This document shows, piece by piece, positions 17,808-24,892 of a stretch of DNA of 64,000 nt (position 1 is the stretch's first letter; each line of letters starts with the position of its first letter). The notes under the pieces are model-generated. The model saw nothing but the letters and a program-made list of their open reading frames with translations, made no database searches and was not told the DNA's origin. The position numbers and the translations under genes were made by a program. Where the stretch lies: the NCBI GenBank assembly GCA_030690315.1, contig JAUYGY010000015.1, forward strand, positions 1-64,000, in the 5' to 3' direction. Source of the stretch: Aequorivita sp. Its GTDB lineage: Bacteria; Bacteroidota; Bacteroidia; Flavobacteriales; Flavobacteriaceae.

Positions 17808-19310
17808 ATGAAAAAACACTTCCTTATTTTTATTGCATTATTCGGCTTTTTAAATGTTTTTTCCCAATCGGAGAAAGAAAAAGTGGTGTCCACAGTGACC
17901 AAAGAAAAAATTGAAGGTCACATATACTTTCTAGCCGATGATCTTTTAAAAGGAAGAGAGACAGGAACCCCAGAAAACAAGATTGCTGCTTCCTATCTGG
18001 CAAACACCCTAAGGGGCTACGGAGTAAAACCAGTTACGCAAAATGTTCTAAAAGGTTCCAATACCGAAAGTTATTTTCAAGAAATAAAACTCAGCCAAGT
18101 GAGCCCAATAAAAAGACTGCTTTTGGCAATAGATGGCAAAGAATTAAAGAAAAAAGTAGTCATAAAACCGAACAAAATAGAATTTACGGGAGAAGCCATT
18201 TATTTGGGTTATGGCCTTGAAAGTGATTATAAAGGGAAAAATGTTTCAGAAAAAATTGTAATAGTAAGATCTGGCGCGCCCAATATTACAGATGCCGGTG
18301 CCGCATTCGGAGTGGTTGGACAAAAAGAACGATTGGCAATTGAACACGGCGCAGTGGCAGTGATTGAACTTGTTGATGCTAATGAAATGACTTGGGGTTT
18401 TATTGACCACAATTTTAATAATGAGCGAATGGAAATTGCCAGCGACCCGAAGAAAGATGAAAATAAAAAGGGCCTCGCATATCTTTGGGTTCACGATGAA
18501 AATAATATTCAGGCTAAAGAATTTGAATCTAAAAACAATTTGAGCGCCAAACTGATGATGGAAGGCGAAGGAAAGAAAGCTATTATTTCTCAAAATGTAA
18601 TTGGAATGGTTGAAGGGACCGACCCACAATTAAAGAATGAATTCATTATATATTCCGCCCATTATGACCACGTGGGCATTGGCAAACCAGATGAAACGGG
18701 CGATGAAATTTATAATGGCGCGCGAGACAATGCCGTGGGAACAACAACCGTATTGAGCATTGCTGAAAACATAGCGAAATACCCAACCAAGCGGTCGGCT
18801 TTATTTATTCTTTTCACAGGGGAAGAAAAAGGACTGTTGGGAAGCCAGTATTACGTTGAAAACCCAGTACTTCCTTTAAACAAAATGGTTTATTGTTTCA
18901 ATAGCGACAATGCCGGTTATAACGATTCTTCCGTGATTTCCGTAATTGGGCTGTCACGTACAACCGCTGCAACAAACATAAAAGAAGCAGCCTCAACTTT
19001 CGGTTTAAAAGCAATTGATGATGCAGCTCCAGAGCAGAATTTTTTTGATCGCAGTGATAATGTGGTGTTTGCAAAAAAAGGAATTCCAGCCCCCACTTTT
19101 TCTTTGGGTTTTACATCGTTTGACGGCGATGTTACCAAATATTACCATCAACCCGGGGATGAAGCAGACACATTGGATTATGACTATTTGCTGAAATTTT
19201 TTGAGAGCTATGTACTAGCCGGCCGTTTAATAGCAAATGATCCAAAAACCCCAACTTGGACTAAGGGCGACAAATATGAAGCTTCCGGAAAAACATTATA
19301 TGGGAATTAA
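17808..19310 (+). CDS. Secreted M28-family zinc aminopeptidase with PA insert
   Basis: This 500-aa exported metallopeptidase has a signal peptide ending at about residue 20 (NVFSQ). A protease-associated domain (about 125-245) interrupts the region before the catalytic M28 core. The core shows the zinc-binding order HYDHVG, DNAVG, GEEKGLLGS and the late His in YYHQPGDEAD. Family members remove N-terminal residues from peptides. ATG 17808 is preferred over the upstream TTG 17772 because it starts the signal peptide. Confidence 0.9.
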   Translation: MKKHFLIFIALFGFLNVFSQSEKEKVVSTVTKEKIEGHIYFLADDLLKGRETGTPENKIAASYLANTLRGYGVKPVTQNVLKGSNTESYFQEIKLSQVSPIKRLLLAIDGKELKKKVVIKPNKIEFTGEAIYLGYGLESDYKGKNVSEKIVIVRSGAPNITDAGAAFGVVGQKERLAIEHGAVAVIELVDANEMTWGFIDHNFNNERMEIASDPKKDENKKGLAYLWVHDENNIQAKEFESKNNLSAKLMMEGEGKKAIISQNVIGMVEGTDPQLKNEFIIYSAHYDHVGIGKPDETGDEIYNGARDNAVGTTTVLSIAENIAKYPTKRSALFILFTGEEKGLLGSQYYVENPVLPLNKMVYCFNSDNAGYNDSSVISVIGLSRTTAATNIKEAASTFGLKAIDDAAPEQNFFDRSDNVVFAKKGIPAPTFSLGFTSFDGDVTKYYHQPGDEADTLDYDYLLKFFESYVLAGRLIANDPKTPTWTKGDKYEASGKTLYGN

Positions 19311-19338
19311 TTTTTGATCCTATTTCACTAAAACAAAA

Positions 19339-19360
19339 AAGCCACGGAAAACCGTGGCTT
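19339..19360 (-). terminator. Intrinsic terminator for the lipoprotein gene
   Basis: AAGCCACGG (19339-19347), an AAAA loop and CCGTGGCTT (19352-19360) form a 9-bp stem. On the minus strand it is followed by a run of T (the A tract at 19335-19340), so it serves the leftward lipoprotein gene. Confidence 0.8.
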
Positions 19361-19384
19361 AATCGCGGGGATCAAAAAAGGGAA

Positions 19385-20893
19385 CTACAGTTTTTGAAAT
19401 GTTAAGTAATCAGTACCACCGTTGCCTCCGCTAATATCAAATAGCTCAACTTTTGTGTTTGTAAAGGCCACAACATCCCAATCATCATTAAATTCGTCAA
19501 AAGGCATTGCGGCTCCAAAATCTAATATTACGTCTAGACCATCGCTGCTATTTACCACACTCCAAGTTCCAGGAATTGTATTGCTACTGTTTTCTGCAAC
19601 CACGCTTCCATCGGGATTAAAAGTAAGTGCATAACCGTTATAATCATTGGTTTCGTCATCGCCATCGTCTATATAGCTTTGCACAAACCATTGTCCATCC
19701 AATAAAATATTGGTTAATTCTGTGGTGTTTCCTCCGCCATTACAATCTGTGTAAGGGTTTCTTCCAAAGTTCAGATAATCTGTACCGCCATTACCGCCGC
19801 TAACATCTATCAATTTTATTATTTGGGCATCAAAACTAATTAAATCCCAATCATCATTTAAATCTTCAAAAGGATCATCGCTACCAGTGATTTCGAAATT
19901 CAAAATAAGGTCTATTCCACTGCTGCTATTGGTAACTGCCCAAGTACCATTAACCGTATTATTAGTGCTTGTTGCAATAACAGTTTCATTGGCGTTGAAT
20001 TTGAATTCATAAGCCACATAGTGACAGGTTTCATTATTTCCATCATCTTCCGAAAGATTTACATACCATACACTATTGGTTAGATTATCGGTAAATTCAG
20101 TAGTGTTTCCACCGCCGCCACCGCCGCCGTTCGGGGTGCGTTCGTATGTTAAAAAGTCAACACTGCCGTCGCCACCGCTAATGTGTTTCAGTTTAATGAT
20201 ATCTTGGGTTGCTTCTATAATGTCCCAATCTTCGTCAAGTTCTTCAAAAGGATCATTGGTTCCAAAAAATAAATTTAGATCTGGGGTATTGCTATTTGTT
20301 AAGCTCCAAGTTCCATCAACCGTATTGGATGTACCTACAGCTTGGGCAGTATTGTCTGTTGCGAAAGTAAATTCATAACCCGCAAAATCACTGGTTTCAT
20401 CTTGATCATCGAAAAAATAAGTAACAAACCATGAACCAGTAGTTAATATGGTTTCAAAATCTGAAGGAAAACCACCGCCATTTGATGAACAACCGGAAAT
20501 TAATAATACCAATTCTGCATTGCTGTTAACTTGAACGATAGTGCCATCCTGCAATACCACGCTAATTGGAAACTGCAAGGCAATGTAAGTTCCGGGATCT
20601 AAGGAAAGCAATAAGGCAAGAAGTTCACCATCATTGCCCACAGTTTGGGTTCCAGTTTGCTGCTGATCTGAATTGTAAATAAAGAAGGTAAGCGGATAAA
20701 CAAGATCTATACAATCTATTGAGGTTGTATTGGTACTGTCTGTAGTGCGAACCAATAAATCTCCCAGTTCGGAATTTACGGCTACAATATCCGTATTTGA
20801 ATCGTCAAAAGGCTGGGAATCTTCTTTTGTACAAGAGCTTGCTATAAAAATTAATAAGAAAGCTAAAAAGGTAAATTTGGTTAATTTATTCAT
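19385..20893 (-). CDS. Repeat lipoprotein with three lipocalin-like domains
   Basis: This 502-aa lipoprotein (lipobox IASSC, Cys21) has one N-terminal module (about 60-135, CIDLVYPLTFF...LLISGC) followed by three copies of a domain of about 110 residues (about 145-255, 265-378 and 388-502). Each copy has W-V near its start, a DDxDET-like acidic loop, GY-F-F strands, GTW, DDWD or EDWD and a final SGG-x-G-x-DYL/FLTF strand. The pattern resembles lipocalin-like beta barrels. It has its own ECF-type promoter (20924-20951). It is probably surface-exposed; the function is unknown. Confidence 0.8.
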   Translation of the reverse strand: MNKLTKFTFLAFLLIFIASSCTKEDSQPFDDSNTDIVAVNSELGDLLVRTTDSTNTTSIDCIDLVYPLTFFIYNSDQQQTGTQTVGNDGELLALLLSLDPGTYIALQFPISVVLQDGTIVQVNSNAELVLLISGCSSNGGGFPSDFETILTTGSWFVTYFFDDQDETSDFAGYEFTFATDNTAQAVGTSNTVDGTWSLTNSNTPDLNLFFGTNDPFEELDEDWDIIEATQDIIKLKHISGGDGSVDFLTYERTPNGGGGGGGNTTEFTDNLTNSVWYVNLSEDDGNNETCHYVAYEFKFNANETVIATSTNNTVNGTWAVTNSSSGIDLILNFEITGSDDPFEDLNDDWDLISFDAQIIKLIDVSGGNGGTDYLNFGRNPYTDCNGGGNTTELTNILLDGQWFVQSYIDDGDDETNDYNGYALTFNPDGSVVAENSSNTIPGTWSVVNSSDGLDVILDFGAAMPFDEFNDDWDVVAFTNTKVELFDISGGNGGTDYLTFQKL

Positions 20894-20923
20894 GATTATT
20901 TATTTTAAGTTTTATATAAGTAG

Positions 20924-20951
20924 GACAGATAACCTTCTAAAAACCCTACCC
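20924..20951 (-). promoter_or_regulatory. Predicted ECF sigma promoter (copy A) of the 502-aa lipoprotein
   Basis: Read on the minus strand: GGTAGGGT (20943-20950), 15 bp, then TGTC (20924-20927) in TGTCCTACTTA. The ATG is at 20893. The motif and the exact spacing recur at 23339-23366 (minus) and 23932-23958 (plus). Confidence 0.7.
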
Positions 20952-21001
20952 TATTTTTTAAAATAAAATGAAAACATTCAATAAGTAGGAAAATAAAAAA
21001 A

Positions 21002-21019
21002 CCATCCTAAAAAGGATGG
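21002..21019 (-). terminator. Intrinsic terminator for the small repeat lipoprotein
   Basis: A 7-bp stem (21002-21008 with 21013-21019) with an AAAA loop (TTTT on the transcript) is followed on the minus strand by a T run (the A-rich stretch 20995-21001). It closes the leftward operon 23310-21048. Confidence 0.75.
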
Positions 21020-21047
21020 CTTAATTGGGGAAGGGAAAAATTAATCT

Positions 21048-21518
21048 TTAAATTTTTTGAAATGTTAAAAAGTCCGTACCGCCATTTCCGCCACTTACAT
21101 CGGTAAGTTCAATTTTTGAATTACTCACCGAAATAATATCCCAATCATCAGAAAGGTCTTCAAAATTTGGGGGAGAAACAAAGAAAATATTGAAATCGGT
21201 ATCACTTGAGCCACCGTCGTCGTCGTCACTGGAATTGCTATCTGTTACCGACCAAGTTCCTGTTATTGTCGTGCTTCCATTAACGGCAACCAATGCGCCA
21301 TTTTCATTGAAAGTAAACACATAACCCGTAAAATGATCTGTCTCATCTTGATCTGAATCAAAAAAGTAAGTTACTTTCCAACTGCCGTTCTGTGCAGTAT
21401 TTATGGTTTGTGTAACATTTGTGTCTTGTTGTTGATTGTCGTCATCATCTTTATCGCAGGACATTGCGAGGCCAGTGTAAATAAAGATTGCGAGTGTTGC
21501 TTTCAGTAATAATTTCAT
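21048..21518 (-). CDS. Single-domain repeat lipoprotein
   Basis: This 156-aa lipoprotein (lipobox AMSC, Cys21) has a very acidic linker after the Cys and one copy (about 38-156) of the same lipocalin-like domain found three times in each neighbour. It retains the DQDET loop, GYVFTF, GTW, DDWDI and SGGNGGTDFLTF. It starts 31 bp after the 586-aa gene, so it is the second gene of that operon. It may represent the basic unit from which the larger proteins were built. Confidence 0.8.
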   Translation of the reverse strand: MKLLLKATLAIFIYTGLAMSCDKDDDDNQQQDTNVTQTINTAQNGSWKVTYFFDSDQDETDHFTGYVFTFNENGALVAVNGSTTITGTWSVTDSNSSDDDDGGSSDTDFNIFFVSPPNFEDLSDDWDIISVSNSKIELTDVSGGNGGTDFLTFQKI

Positions 21519-21549
21519 AGTCTAAAATTTGTTTATTGTTTATTGAAAT

Positions 21550-23310
21550 TTAATTCTTTTTGAAAATCAAAGTATCTTCAATATTTCCGTCACTATCGCG
21601 CGTAACAAATGTTACTAAAGTTGATGTATACTGTATCACTTTGTATTCATCATCATCCGCACCATTTATGGGGCTGTCCATATCAAATTCAAAATTCAGT
21701 TCTTGTCCGGTCACAGTAACAATCCAAATTCCATCCACATTTTGTGAGCCATTTGTTGCCAAGACAGTTTGGTTGCCAAAGAAGGTAAAATCATATCCGG
21801 AATAATCTGAAGTTTCATCATCGCCATCATCCAAAAATGTTTCAATGTACCAAGTTCCCGATTGTAGAATATCGCGAAGTTCCTGTGGGTCTGGACCGCC
21901 GCCACCGCCGCCATTAGGCTCCCGACCGAAAGTGAGAAGATCTGTTCCGCCACTACCGCTCTCGTCAGTAAGGCGGATTATGATTTGTGTGGCTTCCAAA
22001 ACATCCCAATCGTCGTTCAGTTCACCAAAATTGCCGTTAGTACCTGTTTCAAAATTCAGAATAAAATCCAAATGGTCGCCATCTATTTCAGCAGTCCAAA
22101 ACCCGTTGATTGTATTGTTGCTGCTAACAGCAACTGCTGAACCATTTCTTAAAAATGTAAATTCATATTCATTGAAACTTGCAGTGTGGTCCGTTCCATC
22201 TTCTTCCAGCAGGTTCACAAACCAACTTCCGGTGCTCAGGTTTTCTATGAAAAGATTTAATTCCGTATTGTTTCCGCCAGTATTAGGATTGCGTCCAAAG
22301 GTTAAAAAATCTACACTACCATCACTGCCACTGATGTGTTTCAGCTTTATGATTTCTGCAGTTGCTTCAAGTATTTCCCAGTCTTCGTCAAGCTCATCCA
22401 AGGGCGCATTAGTTCCGAAGAAAAGATCAAATTTAAAATCGTTAAGGAGCGCCCAGGTTCCAGCTGTGGTAATTCCAGATTTTATTGCTTGCGCACTTCC
22501 GTCTAGAGCGAAGTTAAATTCATATCCGGCATAATTATCGGTTTCGTCATAGTCGTCAAAAAAGTATTCAACGTACCAATTACCAGTTGTTAAATCTTCT
22601 TCAAATTGTGAAATATCAATGGGATCGGTATTTGTATTTGCCACACAGTCTGCAATCAAGGTTTGCAATTGTTGGTTGCTGTTCACTTCTGAGGTTGAAC
22701 CATCGGCAAAAATCACCGAAATTGGAAAATCCAGACTAATAAAATCATTCGGCCCCAAACCTTGCAGAAAGCTGAAAAGTTCTATATCACTATTTACAAC
22801 CACTGAACCTGTTTGCTGTTGATCTGAATTGTAGGTAAAAAAGGAAATAGGATACACAAAATCCAAACAGCCAATTTCAACATCATTTGCACCACAAGTG
22901 GTGGCAAGCGCATCCAGCTCAGCTTGATTGTTTATTACTACTTGCGTAAAATCAAACAGCTCCAGTGTAATTGGGAAGGCAATTTCTAAAGTATCAGTAT
23001 CGTTGGGAAATTGATTGAAAATTTGCTGTATCAATAAAAGATCGTCGGGATTATTGATTGTTAGCTGCTGTCCGTTGGCAACAACCGTAACCGGAAGCTC
23101 TACAGAGGCGCAACCATTTCCATCAATTATATCATCATAACTTCCCGGATTTTGAGAAGTGCGCAACATTAAATCGGTTAAAGGAGATGCTGCCGTTATG
23201 GTATCTTCGGGGGTTTCATCAATAAATTCTTTCTCCTCCTTTTGACAGGAAAAAAGTGCAATACTTATGAAAAGCCACAAAAAATATAATAAAAGTTGAA
23301 TTTTTTTCAC
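21550..23310 (-). CDS. Repeat lipoprotein with two N-modules and three lipocalin-like domains
   Basis: This 586-aa lipoprotein (lipobox ALFSC, Cys22) has two copies of the N-terminal module (about 66-139 and 147-222; compare VELPVTV and LDFVYPISFF). Three lipocalin-like domains follow at about 233-345, 352-462 and 475-586. The last is the most divergent: it ends in DTLIFKKN and lacks the DDWD and SGG motifs. It diverges from the ECF sigma gene and carries promoter copy B. The function is unknown; it is probably a cell-surface binding protein linked to the TonB receptor. Confidence 0.8.
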   Translation of the reverse strand: MKKIQLLLYFLWLFISIALFSCQKEEKEFIDETPEDTITAASPLTDLMLRTSQNPGSYDDIIDGNGCASVELPVTVVANGQQLTINNPDDLLLIQQIFNQFPNDTDTLEIAFPITLELFDFTQVVINNQAELDALATTCGANDVEIGCLDFVYPISFFTYNSDQQQTGSVVVNSDIELFSFLQGLGPNDFISLDFPISVIFADGSTSEVNSNQQLQTLIADCVANTNTDPIDISQFEEDLTTGNWYVEYFFDDYDETDNYAGYEFNFALDGSAQAIKSGITTAGTWALLNDFKFDLFFGTNAPLDELDEDWEILEATAEIIKLKHISGSDGSVDFLTFGRNPNTGGNNTELNLFIENLSTGSWFVNLLEEDGTDHTASFNEYEFTFLRNGSAVAVSSNNTINGFWTAEIDGDHLDFILNFETGTNGNFGELNDDWDVLEATQIIIRLTDESGSGGTDLLTFGREPNGGGGGGPDPQELRDILQSGTWYIETFLDDGDDETSDYSGYDFTFFGNQTVLATNGSQNVDGIWIVTVTGQELNFEFDMDSPINGADDDEYKVIQYTSTLVTFVTRDSDGNIEDTLIFKKN

Positions 23311-23338
23311 GGTGAAATATCTTGAGGTTTATATTAGT

Positions 23339-23366
23339 AACAAATAAATTAAAATAAACCCTACCC
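23339..23366 (-). promoter_or_regulatory. Predicted ECF sigma promoter (copy B) of the 586-aa lipoprotein operon
   Basis: On the minus strand: GGTAGGGT (23358-23365), 15 bp, then TGTT (23339-23342) in TGTTACTAATA. The ATG is at 23310. The spacing is identical to copies A and C. Confidence 0.7.
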
Positions 23367-23387
23367 ACCAAGTTGAAAACTTTTAAA

Positions 23388-23395
23388 TATATTTG
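23388..23395 (+). promoter_or_regulatory. Predicted -7 element of the sigma factor gene
   Basis: TATATTTG matches the Bacteroidota housekeeping -7 consensus TAnnTTTG and lies 18 bp before the sigma ATG at 23414. A well-spaced -33 TTG is not obvious. It suggests the sigma gene is transcribed by the primary sigma factor rather than by itself. Confidence 0.4.
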
Positions 23396-23413
23396 AAGCC
23401 ATCAACCACTTTT

Positions 23414-23923
23414 ATGAAAGAGCCCGAAAATGTTTGCAATGAAATTACATTTAACCGTCTTTATGAAATTCATGGAAAACCGGTTTGGCGTTTTATCTAT
23501 TTTAAATGTGGCGATAGTGCGCAAGCCGATGATTTGGTGCAGGATGCTTTCATAAAATTGTGGCAAAACTGCGCAAAGGTAACGAAGGAAAAAGCAAAAT
23601 CGTTTTTATACACCGTTTGCAACAATGCTTTTTTAAACGAAGTGGCTCATAAAAAAGTGGTGTTGAAGCACACCAAAATTCAAGGTGAGCACACAAATTT
23701 CCAGTCGCCCGAGTTTTTGATGGAAGAAGCCCAATTTCACGAAAAACTCAAAAACTCACTTGAAAACCTTACCGAAGCCCAACGTACCGCTTTTCTGCTA
23801 AATAGAATAGAAGGAAAAAAATATGCAGAAATCGCAGAAATGTTGAACATTTCAGTGAAAGCAGTAGAAAAACGAATGAGCCAAGCTTTGGCAACGCTTC
23901 GGAAAGAAATTGGAAATATTTAA
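23414..23923 (+). CDS. ECF sigma-70 factor (FecI-like)
   Basis: This 169-aa protein has a sigma-70 region 2 (about 20-85, with ADDLVQDAFIKLW) and region 4 (about 110-165, LTEAQRTAFLLNRIEGKKYAEIAEMLNISVKAVEKRMSQA). It directs RNA polymerase to a small set of promoters. It is followed by its FecR anti-sigma factor and TonB receptor, and the shared motif GGTAGGGT-N15-TGTY before three nearby transcripts is its likely target. ATG 23414 is preferred to TTG 23393, which would lie within the -7 element. Confidence 0.92.
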   Translation: MKEPENVCNEITFNRLYEIHGKPVWRFIYFKCGDSAQADDLVQDAFIKLWQNCAKVTKEKAKSFLYTVCNNAFLNEVAHKKVVLKHTKIQGEHTNFQSPEFLMEEAQFHEKLKNSLENLTEAQRTAFLLNRIEGKKYAEIAEMLNISVKAVEKRMSQALATLRKEIGNI

Positions 23924-23931
23924 TATTTTAA

Positions 23932-23958
23932 GGTAGGGTAACAAGCACTTCGGCTGTT
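23932..23958 (+). promoter_or_regulatory. Predicted ECF sigma promoter (copy C) of the FecR-receptor operon
   Basis: GGTAGGGT (23932-23939), 15 bp, then TGTT (23955-23958) in TGTTTCACTTA. It starts 9 bp after the sigma stop and ends 22 bp before the fecR ATG. This implies separate, sigma-dependent transcription of the anti-sigma and receptor genes. Confidence 0.7.
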
Positions 23959-23980
23959 TCACTTATTGAATACAAAGAAA

Positions 23981-24892
23981 ATGGAGAAAGATTACTTATT
24001 ACACAAATGGCTCAACAACGAAGCCACTCCTGAAGAACTGGAACAGTTAAAAACTGATCCGGAATATGCTTCGTATATTCAGATTGCCAATGCCAGTACT
24101 GGTTTTGAGATTCCTAAAATGGACAGCGATGCAAACTTTGAAGCCATTTTAAACAAAACAAAACCAGTGCATCAATTACACAAACCAAACATTTTTTCAA
24201 TGGTTTGGAAAGTTGCCGCAGTCTTTGCGATTTTGTTGGCGGGCTATTACTACACTACTACTTTAGACACTTCCGTGAAAACTGAAATAGCTCAGACCGA
24301 AACCTTTTCATTGCCAGATAATTCGGAAGTTGTGCTAAATGCAGGTTCAAAAATTACTTATAACAAAAAAAATTGGGCTAATTCCCGCGAACTTTCTTTG
24401 GATGGGGAAGCCTATTTTAAGGTTGCCAAAGGAAATAAATTCAGCGTAAAAACCGTTGAAGGAACTGTAAGTGTTTTGGGAACGCAATTCAATGTTTTTG
24501 CGCGTGATAGTTTTTTTGAGGTTGCCTGTTATGAAGGTTTGGTGAGTGTTGCTTTTAACGATACACTTTTAAAAGTACCCGCCGGAAGCAAAGTACAGAT
24601 TGAAAATGGAAAATTAGTGATAAACGAAGCTGCCGAAAACCCTTCCCCTGTGTGGCTTGCCAACGAAAGTGTTTTTGAAAACGCGCCTCTTTCCTTAGTA
24701 CTTCAAGAATTAGAAAGACAATATCCAATTAAGGTGACTGTGGGGAAAGTAGTTCCTGAACATAGATTTTCGGGCACTTTTACCCATACCAATCTTGAAC
24801 TTGCCTTAAAAGCCATTTGTGAGCCCCTACATTTAAATTATAAAACAAACAAAAACGGAACAGTATTTATAAATGCCAAAAATAGCGAATAG
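23981..24892 (+). CDS. FecR-family anti-sigma factor
   Basis: This 303-aa single-pass inner-membrane regulator has a cytoplasmic N-terminal anti-sigma part with LLHKWLNNEATPEELEQL, one membrane helix (about residues 74-92), and a periplasmic FecR domain with FSLPDNSEVVLNAGSKITYNK and LDGEAYFKVAKG. A C-terminal region (about 225-300) resembles the STN-contacting part. It holds the ECF factor inactive until the receptor signals. ATG 23981 is used; the upstream TTG is less likely. It overlaps the receptor gene by 20 bp. Confidence 0.9.
   Translation: MEKDYLLHKWLNNEATPEELEQLKTDPEYASYIQIANASTGFEIPKMDSDANFEAILNKTKPVHQLHKPNIFSMVWKVAAVFAILLAGYYYTTTLDTSVKTEIAQTETFSLPDNSEVVLNAGSKITYNKKNWANSRELSLDGEAYFKVAKGNKFSVKTVEGTVSVLGTQFNVFARDSFFEVACYEGLVSVAFNDTLLKVPAGSKVQIENGKLVINEAAENPSPVWLANESVFENAPLSLVLQELERQYPIKVTVGKVVPEHRFSGTFTHTNLELALKAICEPLHLNYKTNKNGTVFINAKNSE

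Noticed and set aside
21845..22534. A 229-codon open frame on the plus strand
   Set aside because: It is antisense to the repeated domains of the 586-aa lipoprotein; the frame is open because those codons are biased, and it has no domain or start signal.
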